Notes: generated by a model not told the origin, from the sequence alone. Counted from the stretch's first letter, positions 7,713 through 16,744 are shown. The stretch is 64,000 nucleotides of DNA from Oscillospiraceae bacterium (GCA_015066635.1 SVOA01000006.1:1-64000), one strand, 5' to 3'. Numbers and translations: made by a program.

Positions 7713-8675
7713 TTGGCAGAGCAAAGTATCAGTATTGACAGAATGGAACACGCCGTAACGCTTTTCGGCAGCTTTGACGAGAACGTTAAAATCATTGAGA
7801 AGGAATACGGTGTCGCAGTTATCAGCAGGGGCTCTGAGCTTAAAATCACGGGTGAGCCCGAGGCTGTCAACAAGGCGACAAGGGCAGTCAACGGTCTGCT
7901 TATGCTTATAAATAAAGGCGAGGCTCTTTCGGAGCAAAATGTCAGATATGTCATCAGTCTTGTCAACGAGGATTCCGAGGAGAAGCTCTCGGACATTACG
8001 GGAGACTGCATCTGCATTACCGCAAAGGGCAAACCCGTCAAGCCAAAGACCATAGGACAGAAAAAGTATATTGAGGCAATAAAGAATAATACAATTACTC
8101 TCGGCGCGGGACCTGCGGGTACGGGCAAAACTTACCTTGCCGTTGCCATGGCTGTTACGGCTTTCCGCGCGAAGGAAGTCAACCGCATCATCCTTACACG
8201 CCCAGCAGTAGAGGCAGGCGAAAAGCTGGGTTTCCTGCCCGGCGACCTTCAGCAGAAGGTTGACCCGTATCTGCGTCCGCTCTACGACGCGCTGTTTGAT
8301 ATGCTCGGCGCAGAGAGCTTTCAGAAGTATCAGGAGAGGGGAAGCATAGAGGTTGCGCCTCTTGCCTATATGCGAGGCAGAACCCTCGACGACTCGTTTA
8401 TTATTCTTGACGAGGCGCAGAACGCCACAAGAGAGCAGATGAAGATGTTTTTAACCCGTCTGGGCTTTAATTCAAAAATGGTCGTAACGGGCGACATCAC
8501 GCAGATAGATTTACCCGACGGCAAAAAATCGGGACTTACTCAGGCGATGAGAATTCTCAGAAATATTCCCGATATTGCGATAAATGAATTTTCGGAAAAG
8601 GACGTTGTCAGGCACAGACTTGTGCAGGACATAGTCAAGGCATATGAAAAAAGTGATGAGGGGAGAAAGAAATGA
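7713..8675 (+). CDS. phoH: PhoH family P-loop ATPase
   Basis: The 320-residue protein has a Walker A motif GPAGTGKT at residues 133-140, a Walker B-type FIILDEAQNAT near 230, and the family block RMRGRTLDDSF-like sequence just before it. The N-terminal 100 residues form a KH-like RNA-binding region. PhoH proteins are linked to RNA metabolism, and here the gene overlaps ybeY by four bases, which supports a ribosome/RNA role. The start is TTG 7713 after GAAGGATGG. Confidence 0.92.
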   Translation: MAEQSISIDRMEHAVTLFGSFDENVKIIEKEYGVAVISRGSELKITGEPEAVNKATRAVNGLLMLINKGEALSEQNVRYVISLVNEDSEEKLSDITGDCICITAKGKPVKPKTIGQKKYIEAIKNNTITLGAGPAGTGKTYLAVAMAVTAFRAKEVNRIILTRPAVEAGEKLGFLPGDLQQKVDPYLRPLYDALFDMLGAESFQKYQERGSIEVAPLAYMRGRTLDDSFIILDEAQNATREQMKMFLTRLGFNSKMVVTGDITQIDLPDGKKSGLTQAMRILRNIPDIAINEFSEKDVVRHRLVQDIVKAYEKSDEGRKK

Positions 8676-9178
8676 CGGACAAGGTCAGGGTAATTATTTC
8701 CAACAGACAGAAAGAGGTCAAGGTTCCCACGGGCGTCAGAATGCTCGTCAGGCGTTGCTGTCATGCCGTGCTTCTCGAGGAGGGCTTTGACGGCTCGGCA
8801 GAGGTCAGCGTCAGCTTTGTCGATAACGGGCAGATACATGAACTCAATAAGCAGTACAGAGACACAGACAGTGAGACGGATGTGCTGTCATTCCCTTTGG
8901 GCGAGGACGGAGTATATGACATAAATCACGACACGGGAGCCAAAATGCTCGGCGACATCATTATTTCCCTGCCCAAGGCAGTAGCGCAGGCAGAGGAATA
9001 CGGACACTCGCTTCAGCGTGAAATCGCATTTCTGACGGTTCACTCTATGCTTCATCTTTTGGGCTACGACCACGAGGACGGCGGTCTTGAAGCGGTCAGA
9101 ATGAGGGAAAAAGAGGAAACCGTTCTGACTAAACTCGGTCTTAAAAGAAACGACAGTTATTATATTGACGGGGAATAA
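8672..9178 (+). CDS. ybeY: Endoribonuclease YbeY, rRNA maturation factor
   Basis: The 168-residue protein carries the zinc motif H-x3-H-x5-H in HSMLHLLGYDHE near its C-terminus, with ELNKQYRDTDSETDVLSFPL upstream, both diagnostic of YbeY. It acts in 16S rRNA 3'-end maturation and ribosome quality control. The start overlaps phoH by ATGA and the stop is three bases from dgkA, consistent with one operon. Confidence 0.94.
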   Translation: MTDKVRVIISNRQKEVKVPTGVRMLVRRCCHAVLLEEGFDGSAEVSVSFVDNGQIHELNKQYRDTDSETDVLSFPLGEDGVYDINHDTGAKMLGDIIISLPKAVAQAEEYGHSLQREIAFLTVHSMLHLLGYDHEDGGLEAVRMREKEETVLTKLGLKRNDSYYIDGE

Positions 9179-9181
9179 ACA

Positions 9182-9673
9182 ATGAAAAATCTTTTTCTGA
9201 GCTTCGGCTATGCTTTCAGAGGTATTTACTACGCTCTGAAATACGAGAGGAATATGAGAATACATTTTACCTGTATGGTCTATATGTATTGTTTCCTGCT
9301 TATATATGATTTCTTTGAGGTTACGGCAACACAGTTTGCGGTTATTTTCCTTGCAAATGCACTTGTTACGGCGCTTGAACTTGTCAACACCGCGGTTGAA
9401 CGCTCGGTTGACCTTGCGTCAAAGGAACATACCGAAAAGGGAAAAATAGCCAAGGATACTGCGGCGGGCGCAGTGCTTATTGCCGCAATATTTGCGGTGC
9501 TTGTCGGCATAGCGATACTCGGTCAGCCCGAAGCGTTTAAGGCTATGTACGCATATTATACGGACAAGCCGTATATGTTTGTGATTTTCGCCCTGTCGAT
9601 TATTCCCGCAACCGTATTTATTTTCAGAGGCTTCGGAAAAGCGTCAACGGGCGACAATTCGTCGGATAAATAA
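9182..9673 (+). CDS. dgkA: Diacylglycerol/undecaprenol kinase
   Basis: The signature ELVNTAVE lies at residues 66-73, followed by SKEHTEKGKIAKDTAAGAVL, the active-site region of DgkA-type membrane kinases. In Gram-positive bacteria the enzyme phosphorylates undecaprenol and so recycles the cell-wall lipid carrier. At 163 residues it is longer than the usual 120-140. The extra C-terminal part adds one more hydrophobic segment (YMFVIFALSIIPATVFIF). The position after ybeY is the standard Bacillota order. Confidence 0.9.
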   Translation: MKNLFLSFGYAFRGIYYALKYERNMRIHFTCMVYMYCFLLIYDFFEVTATQFAVIFLANALVTALELVNTAVERSVDLASKEHTEKGKIAKDTAAGAVLIAAIFAVLVGIAILGQPEAFKAMYAYYTDKPYMFVIFALSIIPATVFIFRGFGKASTGDNSSDK

Positions 9674-9684
9674 CGGGAGAGAAT

Positions 9685-9990
9685 ATGGCATCAGATAAAG
9701 AATATCTCGATTTCGTGCTTGAACAGTTAAGCGGCGCCGACGGTATTACTTACCGCGCGATGATGGGCGAATATATAATCTATTGCAGGGGAAAGGTTAT
9801 CGGCGGAATTTACGACGATCGCTTCCTTGTAAAACCCACACAGTCGGCAAAACGCCTTCTGCCCGATGCTGCGGAGGAATTGCCCTATGACGGCGCTAAG
9901 CCGATGCTGCTGGTCGGAGATTTGGACAGCAGAGAGCTTCTCTGCGAGCTTGTCAGCGCCGTAGCCGACGATTTACCCGATAAGAAATAA
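9685..9990 (+). CDS. TfoX N-terminal-domain protein
   Basis: The 101-residue protein consists only of the TfoX N-terminal domain: MASDKEYLDFVLEQL, then ITYRAMMGEYIIYCRGKVIGGIYDDRFLVKPT and a closing helix. The domain occurs in the competence regulator TfoX of Proteobacteria, but stand-alone versions in Bacillota have no known role. It is 11 bases after dgkA and probably in the same transcript. It occupies the place where cdd (cytidine deaminase) lies in Bacillus. Confidence 0.82.
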   Translation: MASDKEYLDFVLEQLSGADGITYRAMMGEYIIYCRGKVIGGIYDDRFLVKPTQSAKRLLPDAAEELPYDGAKPMLLVGDLDSRELLCELVSAVADDLPDKK

Positions 9991-10029
9991 TAACAGAATC
10001 GGAGTTTGTCGGGTGAAAGGAATACTAAA

Positions 10030-11139
10030 ATGAAAAAAGCCGGAAAAATTATACTGAAAATACTGCTTATTCTGCTTGCATTGGTTATCGCATTTACTGC
10101 TGTAACGTTTGTCATCCACAAGGTTAAGAGAAAAAAAGAGGTCGCATTACTTAAGGAGCAGGGTTATTATAATCCCGTTTCGGTAGGTGATTATTCAATA
10201 AACGTTACCGCTTTCGGTAACAGGGACGGAGAGCACACCGTTGTCGGTCTTGCAGGTCTCGGTATGGCTGATTTTTCGGTTGCCGCAAGACAGATGACAA
10301 AGGAAATTGAAAAGGATAATCTCGTTGTATTTGTTGACCGTGCAGGATACGGCTTCAGCGGCGATACCGATAATGATATGACTAACGAGCAGATAGTCGG
10401 CGATTACCGTACTGCTCTCAAAAATGCGGGTTACAATCCGCCTTATCTGCTTATGGCTCATTCAATAGGCGGTGCGTATGCAAACTACTGGTGCTCAAAT
10501 TACCCCGATGAAATTGAGGCGGTTGTGTTTGTTGACGGCAGTCAGCTTTCCGAAGATGCTTTTGAAGATGAAGCTGATTTTAACGGCTCAGTCGGCGCAT
10601 TTGAACGGCTTGAAGTGTTCCTCGCAAAGCTCGGCTTCGGCAGGTACGTTTTAAGGCAGAACTTTTATTTTTATCCCGACAATTATTCTGACGAAGAACA
10701 GTATCTCGGCGACGCTTTGACACTTATGGAGTATGAGAATATCGCAGGATTTTCCGAATCAAAATTACTTGCGAAAAATGCACAGGAAGCTTTTGATACG
10801 CTTGTTACTAATGATATTCCGAAGCTCTATATTTGCGCTTCGTGGGGCATACAGACGGTTGACGACGTACTTAAAAATAACAAGTGGATAAACCGTCAGA
10901 TTGAGAAGAATAAGATGAAATTCAATCCCCGTCCGGAGGTTTACGAAGGCAACGAGGAAACTGTCGATAAAATGCTTGAACAGACAAAAGAGTTAAGGGA
11001 AACAGTTATCGTGCCCTATGCCGAAAAGATGGGTAACTGTGAAGTTGTCTGCCTTGCGGGCGACCATATGATTTATGAACAGAGACCCGAGGATTGCTCA
11101 AAGCTGATTGTCGATTTTATTGAAAAGCTTGACAGCTAA
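10030..11139 (+). CDS. Membrane-anchored alpha/beta hydrolase
   Basis: The 369-residue protein begins with one hydrophobic anchor (residues 7-30) and continues with an alpha/beta-hydrolase fold. The nucleophile elbow is AHSIGG with Ser145, after FVDRAGYGFSG, and a likely catalytic histidine lies in AGDHMIYEQRP near the end. The extracytoplasmic placement of the catalytic domain is inferred from the N-terminal anchor. The substrate is unknown. I use ATG 10030, preceded by GAAAGGA; an upstream TTG at 10006 has no ribosome binding site. Confidence 0.82.
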   Translation: MKKAGKIILKILLILLALVIAFTAVTFVIHKVKRKKEVALLKEQGYYNPVSVGDYSINVTAFGNRDGEHTVVGLAGLGMADFSVAARQMTKEIEKDNLVVFVDRAGYGFSGDTDNDMTNEQIVGDYRTALKNAGYNPPYLLMAHSIGGAYANYWCSNYPDEIEAVVFVDGSQLSEDAFEDEADFNGSVGAFERLEVFLAKLGFGRYVLRQNFYFYPDNYSDEEQYLGDALTLMEYENIAGFSESKLLAKNAQEAFDTLVTNDIPKLYICASWGIQTVDDVLKNNKWINRQIEKNKMKFNPRPEVYEGNEETVDKMLEQTKELRETVIVPYAEKMGNCEVVCLAGDHMIYEQRPEDCSKLIVDFIEKLDS

Positions 11140-11160
11140 AAAACTAAAAAGGAAATAATT

Positions 11161-12060
11161 ATGCCAAAATCAAAAACCGCCTTTGTCGCCATTGTCGGCA
11201 AGGCAAACGTAGGAAAATCATCAATACTCAATAAGCTTATCGGCTCGAAGATAGCTATTGTTTCGTCGAAGCCGCAGACCACCCGTACACGCATTATGGG
11301 CGTGCTGACGACCGATGACAATGTTCAGCTCGTCTTTACCGACACACCCGGCTTTCACAAGCCGAAAACCAAGCTCGGCGAAAAAATGGTGCAGGCGGTT
11401 TCCGACTCTATTTCGGGAGTTGACTGCTGTCTGTTTGTCGTTGACGCTTCGGACGCAAAACTCAATTCAGCCGAAACCGAGCTTATAGAAAAATTCAAAA
11501 AAGAAAAAATGACGGTTATTCTCGCCGTAAACAAAATTGATATGATACCTGAGAAAACCGATTTGTTAAAAATAATTGCCGATATTTCGGCGCTTTACGA
11601 TTTTGCGGCGGTTGTGCCTGTCAGCGCACAGACGGGGGACGGACTTGACGCTTTGCTTGACGAGTTAAAGGCACAGTCGTCGGAGAGCGTACACTTCTTC
11701 CCCGACGACACCCTTACCGACCAGCCCGAAAGAGTGCTTGCCGCCGAAATTATCAGAGAAAAAATGCTTCGCCTTTTAGATAAGGAAATTCCTCACGGCA
11801 CCGCCGTTGCCATAGAAAAAATGCGCGAGAGGGACGGCGCCGATATTATGGACGTTGAGGCAACAATTTACTGTGAACGCGAAAGCCACAAGGGCATAAT
11901 TATCGGAAAAGGCGGAAATATGCTCAAAAAAATTTCCACCTATGCGCGTCAGGATATGGAAAAATTCTTTGACATAAAGATTAACCTGAAATGCTGGGTA
12001 AAGGTCAAAGAGGACTGGAGAAACAGAGAGGGACTTATTCACAATTTTGGTTTGGATTAA
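11161..12060 (+). CDS. era: GTPase Era
   Basis: The 299-residue protein has G1 GKANVGKS at residues 13-20, G3 DTPG at 61-64 and G4 NKID at 124-127. A C-terminal KH domain has the GKGG loop in HKGIIIGKGGNMLKKIS. Era binds the 3' end of 16S rRNA and helps mature the 30S subunit. Size is typical. The gene is 21 bases after the hydrolase gene and precedes yqzL and recO, the conserved order. Confidence 0.96.
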   Translation: MPKSKTAFVAIVGKANVGKSSILNKLIGSKIAIVSSKPQTTRTRIMGVLTTDDNVQLVFTDTPGFHKPKTKLGEKMVQAVSDSISGVDCCLFVVDASDAKLNSAETELIEKFKKEKMTVILAVNKIDMIPEKTDLLKIIADISALYDFAAVVPVSAQTGDGLDALLDELKAQSSESVHFFPDDTLTDQPERVLAAEIIREKMLRLLDKEIPHGTAVAIEKMRERDGADIMDVEATIYCERESHKGIIIGKGGNMLKKISTYARQDMEKFFDIKINLKCWVKVKEDWRNREGLIHNFGLD

Positions 12061-12070
12061 CAGTTATAAA

Positions 12071-12121
12071 ACCGCCTTTACGGGATAACTTAAAAATATA
12101 AGTTTAAAAGGCGGTGCTTTT
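12071..12121 (+). promoter_or_regulatory. Terminator-like hairpin covering the yqzL ribosome binding site
   Basis: A 9-bp perfect stem (12071-12079 with 12107-12115, ACCGCCTTT/AAAGGCGGT) encloses a second stem (12087-12092 with 12099-12104) and is followed by GCTTTT. The 3' arm contains the purine-rich ribosome binding site of yqzL. The element could attenuate transcription into yqzL-recO or hide the ribosome binding site. Confidence 0.6.
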
Positions 12122-12277
12122 ATGAAAAGCGAAGACTACTGGGTTATTTTTTCAAAAACGGGCAGCGTTGAGGATTATCACCGCTACCGTGTGATACTCG
12201 AAGCAGAGCAAAAAGAAAAGGAAGACTATGACTCGCAACACAAAGGGACTGATAATAAAGGAGCAAAGTATAGGTGA
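12122..12277 (+). CDS. yqzL: YqzL-like small protein
   Basis: This short frame encodes 51 residues beginning MKSEDYWVIFSKTGSVEDY. The block W-x-I-F-S-x-T-G-x-x-x-x-Y is the signature of the YqzL family, found between era and recO in Bacillota. Its position here, between exactly those two genes, supports the call. Function is unknown. The ATG follows AAGGCGGTG within a hairpin, and the 3' end overlaps the first 50 bases of recO in another frame. The C-terminal half is probably a poorly conserved extension. Confidence 0.72.
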   Translation: MKSEDYWVIFSKTGSVEDYHRYRVILEAEQKEKEDYDSQHKGTDNKGAKYR

Positions 12278-12971
12278 GCAGGACAAGCTTGTAACCGTGC
12301 TTACCGACGATATGGGCGTTATCAGGGCATTTGTCAGAGGCGCCAAAAGCGTAAAGAGCAAAAAGCAGTCCGCAACGGGACTGCTGTGTTATTCGTCGCT
12401 TTCCCTATACAGCGGAAAGGACGCTTACATAATTGACGATGCCCGTGCCATTGAGGTCTTTTTCGGGCTTCGCTCCGATATAGAGAAGCTCGCACTTGCA
12501 CAGTATTTTGCCGAGCTTTCCTTTGAACTCGCGCCGCAGGAAATTGACGGCGACGAGTATCTGCGCGTTGTACTCAATTCCCTTTATATGCTTTCCGAAA
12601 ACAAGCGTCCCGCTTTGCAGGTCAAGGCGATTACCGAACTCCGTCTGTTAAGTCTTGCGGGCTATATGCCCAACCTCGTTGCCTGCGACCGGTGCGGAGA
12701 GTACGAAACCCCGACAATGTTCTTTAACTTTGAGCACGGAATTATCTTTTGCGAGAACTGTGCGCCCAGCGAGGTTGCGCTTCCCGTGGAACTTCAGGTA
12801 ATTTCATATATGAGGCACATAGTTTTTTCGGAGCTTAAAAAGCTTTATAATTTCACGGTCCCCGACAGAAAACTCGAGGAGCTTTCGTACATTACGGAAA
12901 CGTATATGAAAACCAAAACGGACAGAACCTTCAAAACCCTTGATTTTTATAATTCACTGAGGAATACATAA
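12228..12971 (+). CDS. recO: DNA repair protein RecO
   Basis: The 247-residue protein has the N-terminal OB-fold block TRNTKGLIIKEQSIGEQDKL and a zinc site with C153, C156, C175 and C178 in two CxxC pairs. RecO loads RecA onto SSB-coated DNA with RecR in the RecFOR pathway. The start ATG follows AAGGA and lies inside yqzL. The stop shares its last base with the ATG of mutS2, so the two are coupled. Confidence 0.95.
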   Translation: MTRNTKGLIIKEQSIGEQDKLVTVLTDDMGVIRAFVRGAKSVKSKKQSATGLLCYSSLSLYSGKDAYIIDDARAIEVFFGLRSDIEKLALAQYFAELSFELAPQEIDGDEYLRVVLNSLYMLSENKRPALQVKAITELRLLSLAGYMPNLVACDRCGEYETPTMFFNFEHGIIFCENCAPSEVALPVELQVISYMRHIVFSELKKLYNFTVPDRKLEELSYITETYMKTKTDRTFKTLDFYNSLRNT

Positions 12972-15346
12972 TGCAAAAAGACTACATCTCACTTGAACTC
13001 GATAAAATTTTAAAAGTTCTTTCCGAGCTTACTTCCTGCCCCGACGCAGGACAGAAGGCTCTTGAACTTACACCCGTAAGCGACATAAACGCCGTCGGGA
13101 AGCTGCTTTCGGAAACCGAGGCGGCTCATATACTCATAGCCAAATACGGTGCGCCGTCCTTCGGCGGACTTGTGAATATCGACAACCCGTTAAGGCGCGC
13201 AGAGGCGGGCGGAGTGCTCAATATGCACGAGCTGCTTGAAATTGCTCAGGTACTGCGCGTCATCAGAGGCATAGTTTCGTGGCGGGAGAAGTCCTCGGGC
13301 ACCGAAACGGCGATAGACTATCTCTTTAACGCCGTCTCGTCCAACAAGTATCTTGAAGAGAAGATAACAAACGCCGTCATTTCCGATACCGAAATGAGCG
13401 ACAATGCCTCTCCCGAACTCAAAAACATCAGACGCAAAATCAGAGTGCAGGAGTCGAGAATAAGAGATAAACTCGAGGAAATGATACGCTCTGCGCACTA
13501 CAAAAACAGTCTTCAGGAGGCAATCGTTACTCAGAGAAACGGGCGCTTTGTCGTTCCCGTAAAAAACGAGCACCGTTCCGAGGTTGCGGGTATGGTGCAT
13601 GACACCTCGTCAAGCGGAGCCACGGTATTCATTGAGCCCGCTTCGGTAGTCGAGGCAAACAATGAAATCAGAGTTCTTCAGTCAAAGGAAAAGGACGAAA
13701 TCGAGAGAATTCTTGCCGAGCTTTCCGCGGAAGCGGCTGAATTCGCCGACTCAATAATTATCGGCTACGAGTGTTCGGTAAATCTGAATTTAATTTTTTC
13801 AAAGGCACAGCTTGCCTATAAGCAGAAGGCGGCAAAGCCCGTAATAAACTCGCAGGGACATCTCAGTTTAAAGCAGGCGAGACATCCTCTTATACCTGCC
13901 TCCGAGGTCGTTCCGATAGACGTAAATCTCGGCAGTGACTTTGACTCGCTGATTATCACGGGACCTAATACGGGCGGCAAAACGGTTTCGATAAAAACAA
14001 TAGGACTTCTGACTCTTATGGCAGAGTGCGGTCTTTTTATTCCCGCTGACGAAAACAGCGAAATCTCGGTCTTTAAAAACGTCCTGTGCGACATAGGCGA
14101 GGAACAGAGCATAGAGCAGTCGCTTTCAACCTTCTCCGCGCATATGACAAAGATAGTTTCGATAGTCGGAACGGCGGACGAAAGCACGCTTGTTTTAATT
14201 GACGAGCTCGGAGCAGGTACGGACCCCGTCGAGGGCGCCGCGCTTGCTGTTAGTATACTCGAGTATCTGCGCTCAAAGGGCGCTAAAATCGCCGCCACCA
14301 CGCATTATTCGGAATTAAAGGAATACGCTATCAGAACTCACAGGGTTGAAAACGCCTCGTGTGAATTTGACGTAAATTCCTTAAAGCCGACATACAAGCT
14401 TTTAATCGGTATTCCCGGACGCTCCAACGCTTTTGCGATAAGCGAAAGGCTGAAGCTTCCTGCGGAGATTATAGAAAACGCTAAGCAGTTTATCTCCGAC
14501 GAGAATTCCCGATTTGAGGACGTTGTCGATACGCTTGAAAAAACGCGTCTTGAAATGGAAAACGAGAAGAAAAAGAACGAGGAGCAGTTTAAGGAAATCG
14601 AAAGCATCAAGGCGTCCGTACAGAAAAAACTTGACGAGGCACAGTTAAAGAGTGATAAGGAAATCAAGGCAGCCACAGAGCAGGCAAAGCAGATAGTCCA
14701 GAACGCAAAACGCGCGGCAAACGCACTTATGCTTGAAATCGAGATGCTCAAAAAGGAGCAGAAAAAGGAGAGCAGCGCCGCAGAACTCGCACGCAAGGCA
14801 AAGTCTGCGCTCAAGGGACATCTGAGTGATATAGACGACCTTACTCAGGATAAATTCTATGAGGAGGATAACGGAGACTACGTCCTTCCCCGTGAGCTTA
14901 AAGCGGGCGATACGGTCTATGTTACCAACCTCGGCGTTAAGGCAGAGGTTCTGTCTGTTTCGGGAAACAGGGCTGAAATTCAGGCAGGTATGATGAAAAC
15001 AAAGGCGGATATTGAAAATCTCCGTCTTGTTGAGGGTAAAAAGTCCGCCGACAAGCCAAGACTCCGTACTCCGCGCAAAGGCGACGAGGCACCCAAATCT
15101 GCCGCAAAGGCGAGCGTTGACCTGCGCGGTATGGACAGAGAGGAAGCGCTTATGACGCTTGACCGTTATCTTGACACGGCGTACCGTTCGGGGCTCGGCG
15201 AGATAACCATTATTCACGGCAAGGGAACGGGAGTGCTGCGCAAGGCAGTTCAGGACTTTTTAAGACATCATCCGAGCATACGCTCATACAGACTCGGCAC
15301 CTACGGAGAGGGCGAGGACGGAGTTACGGTTGCGGAGCTTAAATAA
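12971..15346 (+). CDS. mutS2: Endonuclease MutS2 / ribosome rescue factor
   Basis: The 791-residue protein has the MutS core and ATPase domain with Walker A GPNTGGKT at residues 331-338 and the Walker B region LVLIDELGAGTDP. A long coiled-coil segment spans about residues 515-610. A C-terminal Smr domain carries VDLRGMDREEA and IIHGKGTGVLRKAV. MutS2 suppresses recombination and, in Bacillus, splits collided ribosomes. Length is normal. It overlaps the recO stop by one base. Confidence 0.95.
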   Translation: MQKDYISLELDKILKVLSELTSCPDAGQKALELTPVSDINAVGKLLSETEAAHILIAKYGAPSFGGLVNIDNPLRRAEAGGVLNMHELLEIAQVLRVIRGIVSWREKSSGTETAIDYLFNAVSSNKYLEEKITNAVISDTEMSDNASPELKNIRRKIRVQESRIRDKLEEMIRSAHYKNSLQEAIVTQRNGRFVVPVKNEHRSEVAGMVHDTSSSGATVFIEPASVVEANNEIRVLQSKEKDEIERILAELSAEAAEFADSIIIGYECSVNLNLIFSKAQLAYKQKAAKPVINSQGHLSLKQARHPLIPASEVVPIDVNLGSDFDSLIITGPNTGGKTVSIKTIGLLTLMAECGLFIPADENSEISVFKNVLCDIGEEQSIEQSLSTFSAHMTKIVSIVGTADESTLVLIDELGAGTDPVEGAALAVSILEYLRSKGAKIAATTHYSELKEYAIRTHRVENASCEFDVNSLKPTYKLLIGIPGRSNAFAISERLKLPAEIIENAKQFISDENSRFEDVVDTLEKTRLEMENEKKKNEEQFKEIESIKASVQKKLDEAQLKSDKEIKAATEQAKQIVQNAKRAANALMLEIEMLKKEQKKESSAAELARKAKSALKGHLSDIDDLTQDKFYEEDNGDYVLPRELKAGDTVYVTNLGVKAEVLSVSGNRAEIQAGMMKTKADIENLRLVEGKKSADKPRLRTPRKGDEAPKSAAKASVDLRGMDREEALMTLDRYLDTAYRSGLGEITIIHGKGTGVLRKAVQDFLRHHPSIRSYRLGTYGEGEDGVTVAELK

Positions 15347-15353
15347 TTTTTTG

Positions 15354-15381
15354 TTGCAAACGGCAATAAATATGTTATAAT
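15354..15381 (+). promoter_or_regulatory. Promoter of the lipoprotein-thrH unit
   Basis: TTGCAA (15354-15359) and TATAAT (15376-15381) are spaced by 16 bases, 45 bases upstream of the lipoprotein start. Confidence 0.7.
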
Positions 15382-15426
15382 ATAAAAAGGCAAAAAACTC
15401 TAAATAAAAATGAGGGGTATATTATT

Positions 15427-15864
15427 ATGAAAAAAATCATTTTGGCAGTTGCAGTTCTTATAGTTATTGCGGCGCTTGTTTTCACAGCGTGCGGCAAAAA
15501 AGGCGAGTCTTATGAGGAGGGTTCAACCACCGAAAAGACCGAGGTTCAGACAACGGCTGTTCCCGAGTACTCGACAGAGGAAAACGGAGAGGTTTTCGTT
15601 ACCAATAAGAACGGCGACCATATTCCCGTAACCACCAACAAAAACGGCGAGGTGGATGTCTATGAGGACCTCGTTACCAAGACCGTTGAGCAGGTTAAAG
15701 AAGAAAAGCAGGCAATCGATAACGAGGCAAAGCAGCCTGAAACAAAAGCTCCTTCCACAAAGGCATCTTCGGGCGGCAACGAGCCCTCAACCAAAGGCGC
15801 TATTATAGTCGGCAGCGAAGCACCCGACGACGAGGAGCACGCGGCAATAATCGACTGGACCTGA
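15427..15864 (+). CDS. Putative lipoprotein, threonine/lysine-rich
   Basis: The 145-residue protein has a basic start, a hydrophobic stretch and a lipobox-like end VFTAC with the acceptor at Cys22. The -3 residue is Phe instead of the usual Leu/Val, so lipidation is likely but not certain. The rest is low-complexity, rich in Thr, Glu and Lys, with a repeated VTNKNGD/TTNKNGE element near residues 58-78. It resembles surface spacers, and no enzymatic domain is visible. It is 13 bases upstream of thrH and probably cotranscribed. Confidence 0.75.
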   Translation: MKKIILAVAVLIVIAALVFTACGKKGESYEEGSTTEKTEVQTTAVPEYSTEENGEVFVTNKNGDHIPVTTNKNGEVDVYEDLVTKTVEQVKEEKQAIDNEAKQPETKAPSTKASSGGNEPSTKGAIIVGSEAPDDEEHAAIIDWT

Positions 15865-15877
15865 TAGGAGTTAGTAA

Positions 15878-16477
15878 ATGAACATAGTATGTCTTGATAT
15901 GGAAGGCGTTCTGGTACCTGAAATATGGATAGCCTTTTCGGAAGCCACGGGTATTCCCGAGCTTAAAAAGACCACCAGAGACGAGCCCGACTATGACAAG
16001 CTGATGAAATACCGTCTTGATATTTTAAAACAGCACGGTCTCGGACTTAAAGAAATTCAGGAAACCATTTCCCGTATTGAGCCTATGGAGGGCGCTAAGG
16101 AATTCCTTGACGAGCTTCGTAAAATCACTCAGGTTGTCATACTCAGCGACACCTTCACTCAGTTTGCGGGTCCTCTTATGGAAAAACTCGGTATGCCTAC
16201 CATTTTCTGCAACGAGCTTACAGTCGGCGAAAACGGCGAAATTACCGGCTACCGTATGAGAGTCAAAGACTCCAAGCTTACCACGGTTAAGGCGCTTCAG
16301 TCAGCAGGCTTTGACACGATTGCCTCGGGCGACAGCTATAACGACCTTAAAATGATAAGGGCAAGCAAGGCGGGCTTCCTCTTTAAGAGTACGGAGCAGA
16401 TAAAAAAGGACAACCCCGACCTTGAGGCCTTTGATAACTACGGCGATTTGCTTGCCGCTATCAAAAAAGTTTTATAA
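15878..16477 (+). CDS. thrH: ThrH-type phosphoserine phosphatase / homoserine phosphotransferase
   Basis: The 199-residue HAD-family protein opens MNIVCLDMEGVLVPEIWIAF, with catalytic Asp7 in the DxEG form (Glu9) that sets ThrH apart from SerB. Later blocks VVILSDTFTQF and ASGDSYNDLKMI are HAD motifs II and IV. ThrH dephosphorylates phosphoserine and can pass the phosphate to homoserine. Length matches the family. It could serve serine synthesis here, as no other ser or thr genes are in the window. Confidence 0.9.
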   Translation: MNIVCLDMEGVLVPEIWIAFSEATGIPELKKTTRDEPDYDKLMKYRLDILKQHGLGLKEIQETISRIEPMEGAKEFLDELRKITQVVILSDTFTQFAGPLMEKLGMPTIFCNELTVGENGEITGYRMRVKDSKLTTVKALQSAGFDTIASGDSYNDLKMIRASKAGFLFKSTEQIKKDNPDLEAFDNYGDLLAAIKKVL

Positions 16478-16482
16478 AAATA

Positions 16483-16519
16483 AAGTGAGTAACCGTTTTG
16501 GTTACTCACTTCTTTTTTT
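16483..16519 (+). terminator. Bidirectional terminator after thrH
   Basis: A 12-bp perfect stem AAGTGAGTAACC/GGTTACTCACTT (16483-16494 with 16500-16511) is followed by C and T8. The minus-strand side is also T-rich and would end the B6 operon. Confidence 0.92.
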
Positions 16520-16527
16520 TGCCTGTA

Positions 16528-16740
16528 TTACAGCTTTTTGATTATCTTTGCGTAATTTTCCTCAAGGTGGGGAAAAACACAGTCCGAGCAGTCTTTTTTG
16601 CCGTTTTCGAGTATTTTATAATTTCCGCCGCACTCCTTTTCGTAAAGGGGACAGAAGCAGAAAAGACAGTTAATTCTGTCAATTCCCCTGTGGCAGGGGT
16701 AGTATTCGCAGTCCTTGTTCTCAAAGAATTTATAACTCAT
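16528..16740 (-). CDS. Cysteine-rich small-domain protein
   Basis: The 70-residue protein has nine cysteines arranged as CEYYPCH, CLFCFCPLYEKECGG and CSDC, matching the uncharacterised cysteine-rich small domain common in Clostridia. It probably binds metal or Fe-S. It is the last gene of a tight minus-strand series (pyridoxal kinase, ECF S component, radical SAM protein, this gene) and is four bases after the radical SAM stop. A functional link to the radical SAM enzyme is inference from this spacing. Confidence 0.8.
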   Translation of the reverse strand: MSYKFFENKDCEYYPCHRGIDRINCLFCFCPLYEKECGGNYKILENGKKDCSDCVFPHLEENYAKIIKKL

Positions 16741-16744
16741 TTCA

